Positions 22,661-62,825 of a stretch of DNA of 64,000 nt are shown here, piece by piece. This stretch comes from Alentia gelatinosa. Taxonomy: Eukaryota > Annelida > Polychaeta > Phyllodocida > Polynoidae. The notes under the pieces were generated by a model, which was not told the origin of the DNA, ran no database searches, and saw only the letters and a list, made by a program, of their open reading frames with translations. The translations under genes were made by a program, and so were the position numbers. The stretch spans positions 51,876,723 to 51,940,722 of the forward strand of contig OX465584.1 in assembly GCA_950022655.1 (NCBI GenBank), in the 5' to 3' direction. Position 1 is the first letter of the stretch. The number at the start of each line of letters is the position of its first letter.

Positions 22661-23067
22661 CGGGAATTTATGAATGCACAATAAACCACGAGTATGGATG
22701 TGCCGAAATTGTCATCGAGGCAAAGTTGAGTGACAATTGCAGCCCATTCAAATAAGTGGAGTATTGTGTATTTTTTGTTTCGAGTGCAGTTCTGGATTTA
22801 TGTCACCCCTTTCAATGACATTTAAAAGCAACACAATATCAGAATAATTCAAATTACTTCATAAATCCAGTTAGAGACTCAAGTCTCTATGTTAATGTCT
22901 TGTCTACTTTCTGAAATCCTGGCCGCTGATTGGCCAGTTCAATATGACGTCATCTCCCATCACTCCACCACGACCGTGGCGTAGTATTGACACTTTATGT
23001 AGGTGATCGTTTCGTAGAATCTTTTAATGTCATTCCTATGGCTAAACTTGCACCAGGGGTGAGATAA
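22661..23067. mobile_element. Class A bipartite element, long-module type
   Basis: Hairpin about 22661-22770 around GAGGCAAAGTTGAGTGA; the module 22798-23067 runs TTATGTCACCCCTTTCA to ACCAGGGGTGAGATAA with ACCACGACCGTGGCGTAGTA inside. Sister modules lie at 25572, 37028, 55592 and 58375. Confidence 0.7.
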
Positions 23068-25571
23068 AGGAAGTAAGGCACAGGGCCAATGCTCGGAGAG
23101 TAGGACTCCGTTTCCCGAAATCATTATCTGCCTGAAAGCAGTTCTTGCTTCTGTTAGGTCGACGGTAACGGCGCCTGGTGTTTAAATTGCAAGGCAACAT
23201 GTTCGGAGTTGCAGTGGACCCGAAATGACTACGATTTGTTTGGTACCCGCCTGGATCGAGCGATAGCAGACAGGTATTGCCAGCTGGCTGCAGTGCTGGC
23301 AGTGGTTGAATGCTGGTAATGGACTCTATCATAGGATGTGCCCAACAGACACCAAACCAGCTCAATTTTCAAAAGCCAACTGACATCGCACTTGCTGCGA
23401 TGTGCTTATCACGAGCAATAAACTCTAATAGGATATAAAACTGATACAGTTCGATAAGAGGAGGTAAATACTAAGACACGTGCACAACATAAGTGGAACA
23501 TAAAACTTAAGAGACCAAGAACTGCTTTTTTTTAACGCAGTCCTATTTATATAGGGATGGCCGATTGGAAGAATTTACCATTAAAAATTCAAAATGGGAA
23601 TTTGAGTAGTTATAAAAGGTATATAAAATTAAAGTTTTATGTGAAGCCTGACTAATGGAGTGGGCTAGGTTTGCCTAGATCTAACACCTTGACAGAAAGC
23701 ACGACGTAGATACCTATCTCACCACATCATATCATCTCTATCATAATCACATTGCATATAATAAATTTTCTGTTATGAAGAAATTACCGATGAAAAAAAA
23801 AAATTGTCACTGTTAACAGGGATGGTCAGAATATCTGCTATGCAGAGACCATCGTATGTACCATTTTACAGTACAAATGATATAATAAAATACAACTAAT
23901 TACATGAGGTAATAGCTGAAATATTGATCGAAAATGAACTTTGGTGACTGTGACAGGTGCTTGAGTAATAACAGGGGCCGCAGGAACTTGATAATCTATT
24001 ATCATAATTATGATACTGCATATTGCTCAGGGATTGACTGCCATTATGGTTTGAATACTTAACAACAGAGAAAACATCGGGATGCATCATTTACCTTCTA
24101 GATATACCTTAATTGATAATTATATATAATGACAGTGTGTTCGCGGCTCTCTATCAGACACGCACGTATTGTTGTTTATTTACAGTCTAAATCCGCGCAT
24201 GCGCTGACCGAGGTTACCGAAATCAGGCATATTCATCGGGCTGGTATTTTGCCACCGTGCCCCCTAGCGGCTACCCGGGGAACAAGCGTATGACTACCAT
24301 CAGATATCCTCTTATATCATTTCTACAGGTAGTATGTAAGGCTGTTAGAAAACAGGGGTGTGAAGTAGAAAACATTCCCTTTCATTCGCAGAGAGGAATC
24401 CAGTAAGTGTAAAGATCATCATCATATCAGCAGTGTCGTCTGCTACTACGCCGCCGTACAAAATTTAGTGTTAACCACTCCGCAACCGACATGGATGGAC
24501 ATGTCATACAGGTAAAGTGGGTGGTTGTAACTTTTTTTTTTCAGATGCTAAAACCTATTGAAATTAAAAATTATTTTGAGGAGTGGATTCCATATGTATT
24601 CACCACTTGCACATAAGCGTGGCGCTGTGGTCGCCGTGAGAACGGGTTGCGCTGGTTGTATGTGCATACCTATATACCAAATATCAGGTTTATTCTGTAG
24701 GCATTTCGATCGTGAGAAATATCTTTTTCAAATACATCATGTTATAGTTGACAACAATGGGGAGTGCACCACTCAGCTACATTTGCAAAGTCTACTGAAG
24801 TGCTTACTGAATTTGTAGGCATCGCTTATAACAATTGTCATCACAATCTAACATCATGCCTAATACTATGTTCTTTTCTAAGAAAATCGTCCTGAACGAC
24901 CGTTTTTGCGCCAATCTCATGTGGCACGCTATGACTGGGTCTATTAGGACACGTGCCATCTTTTTTTCATCCGAACCGTCGTACATTCATTGGGATATTT
25001 TAGACTTTCGTTACTGGCGATTGTCGTTACTGAAAGATACCCTCCAAGACTAGGGCAGTTTCAATGCATCATATTTCTCTTCATGAACACGATAAAATAC
25101 CGTAAAAGAATTAGAGGAGGCCAGTGATTAATGGAATATCTTTTATTAGTAATGAGACGTAAACATTGACAAGGTGGTGGCAACATATCCAGCAGTATAT
25201 TTTGGCTTTGTCGGAGACATGCTAAACCCCCCTATTCTGACTCTTTTAGATTGTTTATAAGCCAATGGAAAATAATCAAGTATTGTATGTCAAAGTGTTT
25301 CCAAACAAAATTCTGTATTAAGATCCGACTTGCTCTAGTCATTGATATAAGGAGTGTATTCTTATGTTCTGATGGTATTTTTCATTGAAGTTAAGCCAAA
25401 CTTCCCCTATTTCGGCTGGGTTTAAGAAAAAAGAACAAGACTGATATAAGGACTTTACATGGAACATTGTAGACATACATATCATAAGTGTGGAGGGGAC
25501 TATAGAAGCCAAGATATAAACAAGAAAGGCACTTCTTTCTATAGTTAATAATGGTGAAAATATATCACACT
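23068..25571. other. No gene seen
   Basis: Short frames only. I looked for exons and found none with both good splice sites and a recognisable family. Confidence 0.35.
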
Positions 25572-25930
25572 TTATCTCACCCCTGGCACAAGTTTCTCCA
25601 TTAGAATACCATTAGAAAAGAATACTAACATCCCCCCCCCCCCATAAAGTAAGAATGTACTACGCCGAAACCATGGCGGAGTGAATGTGAGATGATGTCA
25701 TCTGCATTTGCTAAGTAGTTTGAATTATTCTGATATTGTTATGCTATTTAATGTCATTGAAAGGGGTGAGATAAATCCAGAACCGCACGTGAATCATAAA
25801 AATACACAATACTCCACTCATTTGGATGTGCCCTTATCGTCACTTGGCTTTGCTTCGATTATGATTGCAGCGCATTCAAACTCATGGAGTATCGAGAATT
25901 TATACAATTCTCGATCCAGTTCTACATAAT
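25572..25930. mobile_element. Class A bipartite element, reversed
   Basis: The module 25572-25774 (TTATCTCACCCCTGG to GGGGTGAGATAA) comes first; the hairpin follows with TCACTTGGCTTTGCTTCGAT, the inverse of the class A centre, and arms ACTCCACTCATTTGGATG / CATTCAAACTCATGGAGT. Confidence 0.7.
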
Positions 25931-26099
25931 TGCATATTAGTGTTTCATTGTACAACAGCTTTAGCTGTTTAAAATATGCTTAAATAAGAGCTCTGTGAAT
26001 ATTTGGTTATCAAGGTATCCCTTTGTTTCACATGTTTTACATGTTTCACATGAGTCTATGTATCTCATGTTAGCAAGATAAGCACCGTTAAATGCAATG

Positions 26100-26395
26100 T
26101 ATTCTCGTATGCGAGCATATTGCGCAGAAACAACTCAGATGAGCATACAACTGCTTTAACCTGAAACCAGTCTATATTATGTTTATTATCTATCTTTTCC
26201 TGGCAAGTTGGGCACTGGTATTAGTTCATTTTAGGTATGCACTATTTTTTCATATGCCTTATTTTTCCGTATGCGCCAGCTTTTGCAGCCGGGAGCATAC
26301 AACATACCAGTATGCTCCGGGTTTGTAGATGCACGCTGCCCATATTTTCTCTATGAACACTTTCTGTTAGTGGGATAATAAATGTATTTCTGACC
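26100..26395. mobile_element. Class B bipartite element
   Basis: The right hairpin arm (GAGCATACAACTGC, CTGAAACCAGTC) and the whole second module, from TTATTATCTATCTTTTCCTG to CTATGAACACTTTCTGTTAG with GGGATAATAAATG, match 1912-2231. GCATATTGCGCAGAAACAAC keeps part of the centre. Confidence 0.65.
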
Positions 26396-26944
26396 TAATG
26401 AGTTGTATGGAAACTAACGCTCGTGAAATATAACGTTAAAGATGGCTGAGACACAAGGGAAAGAAACAGCCTGGCAAGAATAGTTATTTGGCACTCGTCC
26501 GCCGTATTTCACTACATAGATGAACTGAACATATACATCACTAAAATATAATCCTGGTAAATATCGTTGTAGTCCCTGGTTGTAAATATAGTAAATACTT
26601 TAGAAACAATATATTTTGTGACTTGTAACAAAAATAGGTCCCGGAATATGAAATAGGAATGTTAACATTTAAGACAGCTAGTTAACTGTATGAAAGTAGA
26701 TCATGTACTAGCATGTACAATTCTTAACAATATAGTTAACATATAGACAAATTGATGTCATTTATATTGAGCTATCTTATAGCATCTCTAAAACCTCGAA
26801 ATGTGTAGCCGAAAGGTTGTACACACTTTGTAGGTGAAGTTGGTATTTGCTTCACCGGGAAGCGACGTTGAAAGTAGACTTATTAGTCATCGATATCTGT
26901 GGAGGAACGAAAAAATATTTCAATCTCTATATACATGTTGGGAT
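26396..26944. other. No gene seen
   Basis: Nothing recognised. Confidence 0.35.
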
Positions 26945-27240
26945 CAGAAATGTGTGGAATTTCCTGTCTCTGAGAGACCGAGAAAACATAGATAACAATT
27001 CTGTGTCAGCCATGCCATGGGGCTGATGGATATTTTGGATCTTTTTTTGTTCGTTTATTTTATCTGGTCTTGGTTTAAGCTCAAAGGTCTGGTCTATGGA
27101 TAGGTTCAAACCACTTTTTTTATTAATGTGAATGAGGCTCAATTTATACGGTACTATCTTTTTCGTAGACAAGAGAAAAGAAATATTATATAACTGAAAA
27201 TAAAGAAGTGGATTTCCTTGGAAAATTGTGAAAATCTATC
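26945..27240. repeat. Dispersed repeat, copy of 43330-43530
   Basis: TGTGGAATTTCCTG, GAGAGACCGAGAAAACAT, CCATGGGGCTGA and GTGGATTTCCTTGGAAAA occur in the same order at 43345-43525. The 43-kb copy is shorter. No termini recognised. Confidence 0.55.
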
Positions 27241-27861
27241 ATCTCTGATATATGAATATATATTCATTTTGCTGTGTTATTGAAACATTATCAAATGACA
27301 TTAATTTGTGTGAGGACACACAAGGTTCAATGAACGACATAAACTAAATGAATAATGGATACCACACCTTTCAAAATAAATAAACAAATAAGGAACATGT
27401 TACAATATGAAGCAAACTGCACTGTGAATAGCCAGGGGCCTGTTTGATAATCTAGGGTCGTACATGAAGACACTTTTTTGTATGCCAAGGAGACCCAGGG
27501 AGAGTGTTGGTCAACTTTATTTAACACTTAGACAGCGAAGACTGTTATAGTGAATACTCTTAAATAACGTCAAACGATAACCCTTGTGTGAGGCACAGAA
27601 AAGGGTATTCGTATATGAGCCTACATTATTAAACAGGCCCGAGATCTCTAATGTGTATATACATGTACACTGTAATTAGAAGTAATGGCACCGGTTAGAG
27701 ACTGGCATAGAGCAATATCCACAACGAAAAGGCACCCAATACGTAGTTTGACGATATTTCAGGATAAACATACACCTATACTATATAATAGTAGTAATCA
27801 TTCATATTAACTAACTGACAGAAAGTGAGAAACTTCATGGAATCTGATGTTCAGGAAATAT

Positions 27862-28118
27862 TATAGGGCACAGAGTGATTGCTAGTTCTGCCATCATCCA
27901 CCAGGAAATTGCAAGATAGTGCCACTGTAGTTGGGAATAACCAACATTTTCCCCTGTGATAATCTATAGATAATCGTAAGACGAGGCTAAAACCTTATTA
28001 TGGCAAACCACCCCAAAATTCATTTTACATAAAATCCATTGCTAACTGGACCCGCCACCTGGTGTTTTGTTTAAGATTCCAGGGGCAAGATGGCTGTCTC
28101 AATAGCTGTGTGCCCTAT
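27862..28118. mobile_element. TATAGGGCAC-ended element, copy 3
   Basis: Ends TATAGGGCACAGAG and CTGTGTGCCCTATA, the clearest copy of the family, 257 bp, non-coding. TATA flanks fit a TA-targeting (Tc1/mariner-like) origin, which is inference. Confidence 0.72.
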
Positions 28119-28865
28119 ACATTCAGTGAAAAAAATTGAAACATAACTATAACGATAACTAAGAAATTCTCTAGAGTGTGCAAATCCATCCAAAGTGTCT
28201 TGTTGTTTTTAAATTGGCTGAAATTGACCGTGTAAGAACTACAATTCTAGGCATTTTAATAAAGTTAGAGTATCTAAAAAAACTCTTAATTGTTCTAAGT
28301 TAGTAGGCCATTGTCTTAGCTTCACAATAGCCCTATAATCACTTATACTAGACATCTATTCACATTCGAGGATTAACAACAAAATGGTTAATTCATAGAC
28401 CTCTACTCTCTCTTGGGTATCGACACAGAACCCAAAGAAGTTACCGGAAGTAACCAGGTTTGATAACACTTTACTTCCGGTTGTATATCGCCAATTATTC
28501 TATGGAGAATCTATCAAAACTAACACTATCCCACTGGATACGATGGCTGTTTCTGGAGTTCACTTATAAATCTTCACTCATACTTCAATATTTGCATGTT
28601 TATTGTGGAAAGAGCCATATGAAATCTTAATTTGTACTTCGCTATTGATGCGAAGCACTTGAATGCCGACGTTTTTTTAATGTTTGTTTCATTGTGCCAG
28701 GTGAGTGAGTAGTAAAAATGATGTCATAAAACGCTTTCCTTAACAGCGATTCATATTTTCATTTAATCTCTACATATTAAGTAGCAATTCTGCTATCAAT
28801 TGAAAGAATGAGTCTTAAGTAACATATATATTTGTATCATTCACATTATGGGTATAAAGAAGGAA
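28119..28865. other. No gene seen
   Basis: The inverse pair ACCCAAAGAAGTTACCGGAA / TTACTTCCGGTT (28430-28490) is a short imperfect hairpin. Confidence 0.35.
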
Positions 28866-29139
28866 ATTGATGAGTGTTTGGTCTGTGTCCTCGTTCGCCA
28901 TCGAGTTTGGAGTGCGCAGTAATATGAACGAGGCGATAGCCGAGTGAATATTCTGAAGCACACCAAACGAGATAGTGAACAGGGACTCAGACCAAGCACG
29001 AATATGTTTCTGATTTTATCTTAGCCTGGAAATATTCATCTCTTAATTACCCGTTGAGAACGAGTTACCGTTCTCGCAAGCCTGTTGACAACGAGTTCGT
29101 AGTGCTAAGCCTATGGACGTTTATACCAGGCTAAGATAA
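28866..29139. mobile_element. Class A bipartite element
   Basis: Arms GGTCTGTGTCCTCG... / ...GGGACTCAGACC and GAGTTTGGAGTGC / GCACACCAAACGAG surround GAGGCGATAGCCGAGTGA. The module 29016-29139 runs TTATCTTAGCCTGG to CCAGGCTAAGATAA. An inverted copy is at 55160-55415. Confidence 0.75.
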
Positions 29140-29478
29140 TGTTTAATACCAATTTGAAACCAGAAGAACTTTGTTGACAATGGACGAAGGACGTTAATAA
29201 GTTGCAGGTATCTCACATTTAACCTTTTATCGTATTTTGCGAGTCGCCCATCAAGAGGAGTAGAGGTCTATGGTGAAATAAGGAGTAAAGTGAACACAAA
29301 CACACCCACCACCACATGTGTAAGACTGGTGCCTGATGAGAGGCAAGGGAAGGGTCACTGACTAGGGAGACTGGGATGGTAGCCAGCGGCGGTGAAAACT
29401 TCTGCCATGTGTGGATATGCACTGGCATCGTCGATGGTAGCCGGCATCTGTAAACCCACGGATACGAGAAAAGAATAA

Positions 29479-29770
29479 AGAAACCAACAAGTTTGGTCAA
29501 AGTCTTTCTTCTCCACGAGTTTGACGCGGACCAATTAAATGAAGTGAAGGCAATTGAATATCACGTAGTATTCAAATGAGTTGGAGAACTACGACTTTGA
29601 TCAAAATCAGTTGCTTTCTGTATTTATCTGATCCCTGTAGACACTAAATGAACAGACAACACAATGGATATATGACCTCATAGACCATGAAGAACAGATT
29701 GTAATACTCGTAGGGGTATGGGCAATGTGTTACTAATGTTAAGCATATGGGACACAAATACGAGGGTTAT
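29479..29770. mobile_element. Class A bipartite element, eroded
   Basis: Hairpin arms CAACAAGTTTGGTCAAAGT / ACTTTGATCAAAATCAGTTG as at 10065. The centre has drifted to GAAGTGAAGGCAATTGAA and the right terminus is lost. Confidence 0.65.
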
Positions 29771-29988
29771 TTGTCAACTGTGATACGCGGTGGAGGCAAA
29801 AGGCCACTGTCCAATGATAGGATGATGAGCAAAAACTAATAGACCATATCGAGGTTTCCCATAACCACCTGCGTGCACAAGGTCTGGTGATAGCTGGTTC
29901 CCACCTGTGTTGTTTATGGTAGCACAGTGAAAATGGATTTGTTTTGATACATGGACGGATGCCCTGCTGCACAGTGCCAAGTTAAACT

Positions 29989-30224
29989 GGGAGCTGTTTC
30001 AAAAGTCGAATGAGGTCTCGCCAGCGGCACGTCACATTTTGAAAGCGAGAGGCCGGCAACAGTGAGCGGCACCTCAAATCAAAGCGGCAGCAAAACTACT
30101 ACCAATATCCCATAGAGAGCGGCACTTCAACCTCGACAGCGACGCCTCAAGTTCCATTGTTGGCCTCTCGCATTGGCGATGAGTACTCTCGTTTAGCACC
30201 CTCCCGACTTTTGAAACAGCTCCC
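29989..30224. mobile_element. 236-bp element ending GGGAGCTGTTTCAAAA
   Basis: Perfect 20-bp inverted ends: GGGAGCTGTTTCAAAAGTCG and CGACTTTTGAAACAGCTCCC. AGCGGCA and GCGAGAGGCC / GGCCTCTCGC words fill the interior. A 50-bp relic with the same ends is at 56878. Confidence 0.78.
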
Positions 30225-30690
30225 AGATTTTAAATCTTTCAAATTTGAAATCCGACGCAAGATTTTGAAATTTCAGGTATTTCTACATGTACATGCCAAA
30301 TTATATTCAGTTTCTCGAGTTATAAATCTGAAAACGGTGTTTCATCGGGTACAGGCGGCCGTGGTTCAAAAGATGTGGAAAACATATTCATGTAGGATCA
30401 ACAAATAGCCGGAATGCAAACTAGTCACTGGCATTGTGTTCAGACATTCGGGACTGGACGATACTGACTTGAATTTCATTCCAAGATTTTATTATATATG
30501 AAGAACATTAATGTATAGTGGCATGGCTGCAATCAACTGACTGCAAATTATTGTATAGTGTAAACAAATTCCTCAGAAGGACAATACCCCTATTTTAAGG
30601 CAACCATCTCTTTGAAGATCTGAGTTGTAAGCAAATAATAAGGAAAATAATAGAATCTCTGCCTAGAAATGTATTGTATTTTCATTTATT
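30225..30690. other. No gene seen
   Basis: Nothing recognised. A minus-strand AATAAA at about 30683 is the nearest canonical polyA signal downstream of ACSS3, 1.3 kb from the stop. Confidence 0.3.
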
Positions 30691-31042
30691 ACCCACCTGA
30701 TACGGAGTCTCCATACTAAGCCTATGGAGATTACAGATCGCTACTGAGGAGGATACGGAGCTCCGTACCCTCCTAGGAGGATACGGATTTTTGAGATGAA
30801 AGTAGTCCCAAACATAACTTCTTAATTTCGTTGAAAAGTTTTCTAACGATCAGATTTATTGCTTAAATCTAAAAATAAGTGAGTATTAAATACAATATTA
30901 CCATAATTTCGATCTGTGTGGCCGTATTCTCCTTGTAGTTGACACTACGCAATACTCCTCGCTATCGCTCGGAGTATTACTACGCGTCAACTACGCGGAG
31001 AATACGGCCACTCAGATCGAAATCATGGTAATATTGTGTATA
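30691..31042. mobile_element. Class B bipartite element, most complete hairpin
   Basis: The module at 30691-30800 (TACGGAGTCTCCATACTAAG, CCTATGG) precedes hairpin 30890-31042, whose arms of about 50 bp each include CATAATTTCGATCTG and CAGATCGAAATCATGG. The centre is GCTATCGCTCGGAGTATTAC. Same element as 5828-6180, reversed. Confidence 0.78.
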
Positions 31043-31282
31043 TATTTGCATGTTGCATTGTAGTTCTATATTGTACCCAGCTTTTACTGTCTTTACTATC
31101 CTCAAATCTATATGTAAACAGTCTGAGGCAATAAACATATTATCATCATAGTTTTGTCTTACAAACTCATTGGGGTTTGGAACTGAATCTTAAATTATGT
31201 AACATCCACCTCTACATACAATGAGCACTTTGTCCTTTGTGCTTCCCATAACTTAATCTATTAACTATTTACATTAATCTAA

Positions 31283-31866
31283 AGGGTATGTTCCACCGAA
31301 CCGACGGTATGGCATGAAAAGTGCATCATGCGGCTGGCATATGGTGCTGTGCGGCCACTACACGGTGTCGTGTTGTGGCACCTGTGTTTGCTCAAGACTA
31401 GCGCCATGGAACAGGTACACACTGGTGAATCCTAATGAATTAGGTTTCATTGCTCACCAGTCAGCACCCCTCTCATAAGATCTCTGTACTCTCACTACGC
31501 TCTATAGGAGAAGAATTCTTAACAAACTAGGCTTAGAGCTTAGAGAATCCACTGGCCTGCCTCCAATGCTAAAGACGTACATCAATCCAACCCAAAGATC
31601 CCTATAATCTCAATAATGCCACCTAGCGGGAATACTGTGTGCCAGTGGATTCTCAAGGCTCCAAGCCTAGTTCATTAAGAATTTTTCTCCCATAGAACGT
31701 AGTGAGAACCTTGTAAATACCACTTAGAGAGTGTGAGACCTTATGATAGGGGTGCGCCCAGCCGCCAACGCCAGCGACCAGGCCGGTATATCTGTACACT
31801 ATAAGCAACGACCATGCGGCACTCATTTGAAGCCATACCGCCAGTCCAGGGGAGCACTCGTTTTAA
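31283..31866. mobile_element. TTCCACC-ended element containing a nested inverted repeat
   Basis: Outer ends TATGTTCCACCGAACCGACG and GCCAGTCCAGGGGAGCACTC. Nested at 31463-31755 is a second inverted repeat with ends GCACCCCTCTCATAAGAT / TTATGATAGGGGTGC and inner arms AACTAGGCTTAGAGC / CCAAGCCTAGTT. It sits about 120 bp downstream of the ACSS3 stop and may be part of its 3' UTR. Confidence 0.7.
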
Positions 31867-31984
31867 GGTCATAATCATCGGTTTTGAGGAAATGCGTAAT
31901 GATAATTTCTGGGGTATATAGAAGCGATAGGTACATATCTACAGCTTTCTTGATCCTAAGATTATTTACCCTATCTCGTATAAA

Positions 31985-60056
<28,072 letters not shown>

Positions 60057-60261
60057 GATGAACAAGCCCACCACAGGAGCACAGTATACAGTAACACTGT
60101 CTGCTGGTGGTGTGACCGACGACTAACCCTCGTTCAGGGTGACCTCTTTAAATGTGGGCCAAATAGGCCACCATGACCTCATTTGTCAGCCATCCACAAC
60201 ATTCATCTGCCTCGGCTGCACATATACACCACAGATTGTAGCCGACCCCCACGCACTGAAA

Positions 60262-60271
60262 CTTTTATATA
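60262..60271 (-). promoter_or_regulatory. Candidate TATA box of the ACSS3 gene
   Basis: The minus strand reads TATATAAAAG here, about 210 bp upstream of the ATG. Transcription would start near 60235-60240, giving a 5' UTR of roughly 180 nt. No in-frame ATG close to the start was noticed. It is a single-motif prediction. Confidence 0.4.
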
Positions 60272-60396
60272 GCTGCTCAGTTTTTATCTAATGAATGTAG
60301 GACAACGATTGCGAATGGTTTTGCGAGCGAGCCTAGAGGAGAATATATAAATAATTAGGAACAAATACTATCCAGGGGCCTTGGGGATCTGTCACT

Positions 60397-60780
60397 TTCC
60401 GTGTTAACCTCCGATCTGTCACTCCCATGTCACCCTCTGATCTGTCACCCTCCGTGTCAACCTCCGATCTGTCACTCCCATGTCACCCTCTGATCTGTCA
60501 CCTCCCATGTCACCCTCTGATCTGTCACCTCCCATGTCACCCTCTGATCTGTCACCTCCCATGTCACCCTCTGATCTGTCACCTCCCAAGCACCCTCTGA
60601 TCTGTCTCCCTCTGATCTGTTACTCTCCAATCTGTTGCTCTCCCATCTGTCACCCTCCAATCTGTCACCCACTGTGTCACCCTCCGATCTGTTATCCTCT
60701 GATCTGTCACCCTTCAATTTGTCACCCTTCAATCTGTAACCCTCTGTGTCACCTTTCACCCTTTGATATGTCACCCTCAA
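60397..60780. repeat. 27-bp minisatellite upstream of ACSS3
   Basis: CCCATGTCACCCTCTGATCT then GTCACCT repeats cleanly at 60477-60590 and decays to both sides. It begins about 125 bp upstream of the TATA-like box, so it could affect promoter activity. Confidence 0.9.
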
Positions 60781-61789
60781 TACACTTGTTCCTCTTCTCG
60801 TTTCCTTAAATTTCAGAACCCACCAAAACTATTAAATAAAACAGATAATTGATTGAATACTTAAGCACATGTCTAGTCGGCATGCAGTGTCAGCTTTAAA
60901 TTAAACTAGACTCACAGGTTCTCGTCGAGGAACAAATTTCAACAAGGGAGCGTGATTCTAAAGCGAGTATTCCACCAACTAGTCGTTATTTCGACTCGTT
61001 TTTTCGACGCAAATCCACCGTGTAGCCATTGCATAACATTTTGTGCAAAGCAGTACAGACTTGCACATCCAAGTCTATGATCTCAGCATTTGCATCATGC
61101 TTGATGAGATACAGATGCTGCAGCCTGTGATGTGGCATTAGATACAGTGCAGCCTTGGTGGATTTTTTTTGCACCGATATACTTCCATGATCCTTTTGTT
61201 TACCTAGGGGCCATCCATAAAGTATGTACACAGATTTTCCTGGAAAATTGACCCCCCCCCCCCCCTGTTCCACAGCATACGCTTCTCTTGGACCCCCCTT
61301 ATTGCGTATGTACATTTTTGGACCCCCCACCCCCTCCTTTCCAACACCTGAAGCAGGATTCACATGAAGGCATAATGTACCTGAGACAGGTGCACTTCAC
61401 CTTTTCCAGTCTTTCACACTACAGAAATCTAGCAACAGGGTGTACATTTTGGCTTTTCCCAAAAACTTTGGCTTTCTTGAAAAATAACAGATTGGATCCT
61501 AACGAGTACCCTTGAGATTTAAGTTGAAATAACATACACCATGGTGAACCTGCTTGCTGGCTTCCTTTTGACTAGTTTGGATGCTAATTTGGCAACTCAG
61601 CAGTGGGTACATCTGTCTCGCCAAAATACCCCTATGAATTCTAAACGTCTGAAATCAAAATCTCATGAGATTCTGTAATTTGAGAATGCAATTCGTTGGG
61701 GACAATTGCCCCTATTAATCTGGAGTCCCTACAATTCAGACCGGGAGTACATCAATCCCAATCTCACAAGTCTCACAGTAGTCTCACAA

Positions 61790-62825
61790 CCATACTGCTC
61801 TTCAACTATACTGCCCCTGACCCATGCATTCCCTCAAATACATCTTTATCCCTGAACCATACTGCCCCTGAACCATACTGCCTCTCACAAAAATTGCTCC
61901 TGAATCATATTGCCCCTCCACCATACTGCCCCTCCACCATACTGCCCCTCCACCACACTTTCCCTCAAACACCATACTGTCCCTCAGCAATACTGTCCCT
62001 CCACCATACTGTCCCTCCACCATACTGCCCTTCACCATACTGCCCATCCACCATACTGTCCCTCTACCATACTGTCCCTCAAATACACTTTTGCCCCATC
62101 AACCATACTGCCCCTTTACCATACTGGCACTCACCAAAATTGCTCCTGAATCACATTGCCCCTCCACCATACTGGCTTTCCATCCTAGTGACCCTTCACC
62201 ACATTGCCCCTCTACCATACTGTCCCTCTACCATACTGTCCCTCTACCATACTGTCCCTCCACCATACTGCCCCTCTACCACACTGCCCCTCTACCATAC
62301 TGTCCCTCCACCATACCACCCCTCCACAATACTGCCCCTCTACAATTAATAATGCCCCACTACCATACTGCCCATCTACAATACAGCCCCGCCACCATAC
62401 TGCCCCTCCACCATACTACCCCTCTACAATACTGCCCCTACACCATACTGCCCCTCTACCAAACTGGCCCCTTACCCATCCTGTCCTCCATACTTCCTCT
62501 AAACCATACTGCCCCTCACCAATACATTCCCTCAACCACCATATTGCCCCTCAACCATGCTGCCCCTCACCCGTACTGTCTTTAAACCATACTGCTCCTC
62601 TACCATACTTCCTCTCAACCTTACCACAATTCACTCATACTTTCCCTCAAACACCATACTGTCCCTCAGCAATACTGGCTCTCAACCATACTGTCCTTAT
62701 TCCAAACTGCCCTCAAACCTTACCACCCATCAACCTTAATGCCCTGAGCCATACTGGCCCTGAACCCTATTGGCCCTCACATCACTGCTCCTCAACTATA
62801 CTGCTCTAAACCATACTGCCCCTCA
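61790..62825. repeat. 16-bp minisatellite, CCATACTGCCCCTC orientation
   Basis: TACCATACTGTCCCTC-type units, 14-16 bp, over 60 copies with drift; some longer spacer words such as AAATTGCTCCTGAATCA recur as a higher-order repeat. Confidence 0.92.

Noticed and set aside
60057..60074. Extension of ACSS3 to an upstream GTG start
   Set aside because: Non-ATG; the ATG at 60056 has an adequate context and is followed by a presequence-like N-terminus.
61696..62809. Pro/Tyr/Cys-rich frames of 160-217 codons
   Set aside because: Products of the CCATACTGCCCCTC minisatellite in several frames at once.
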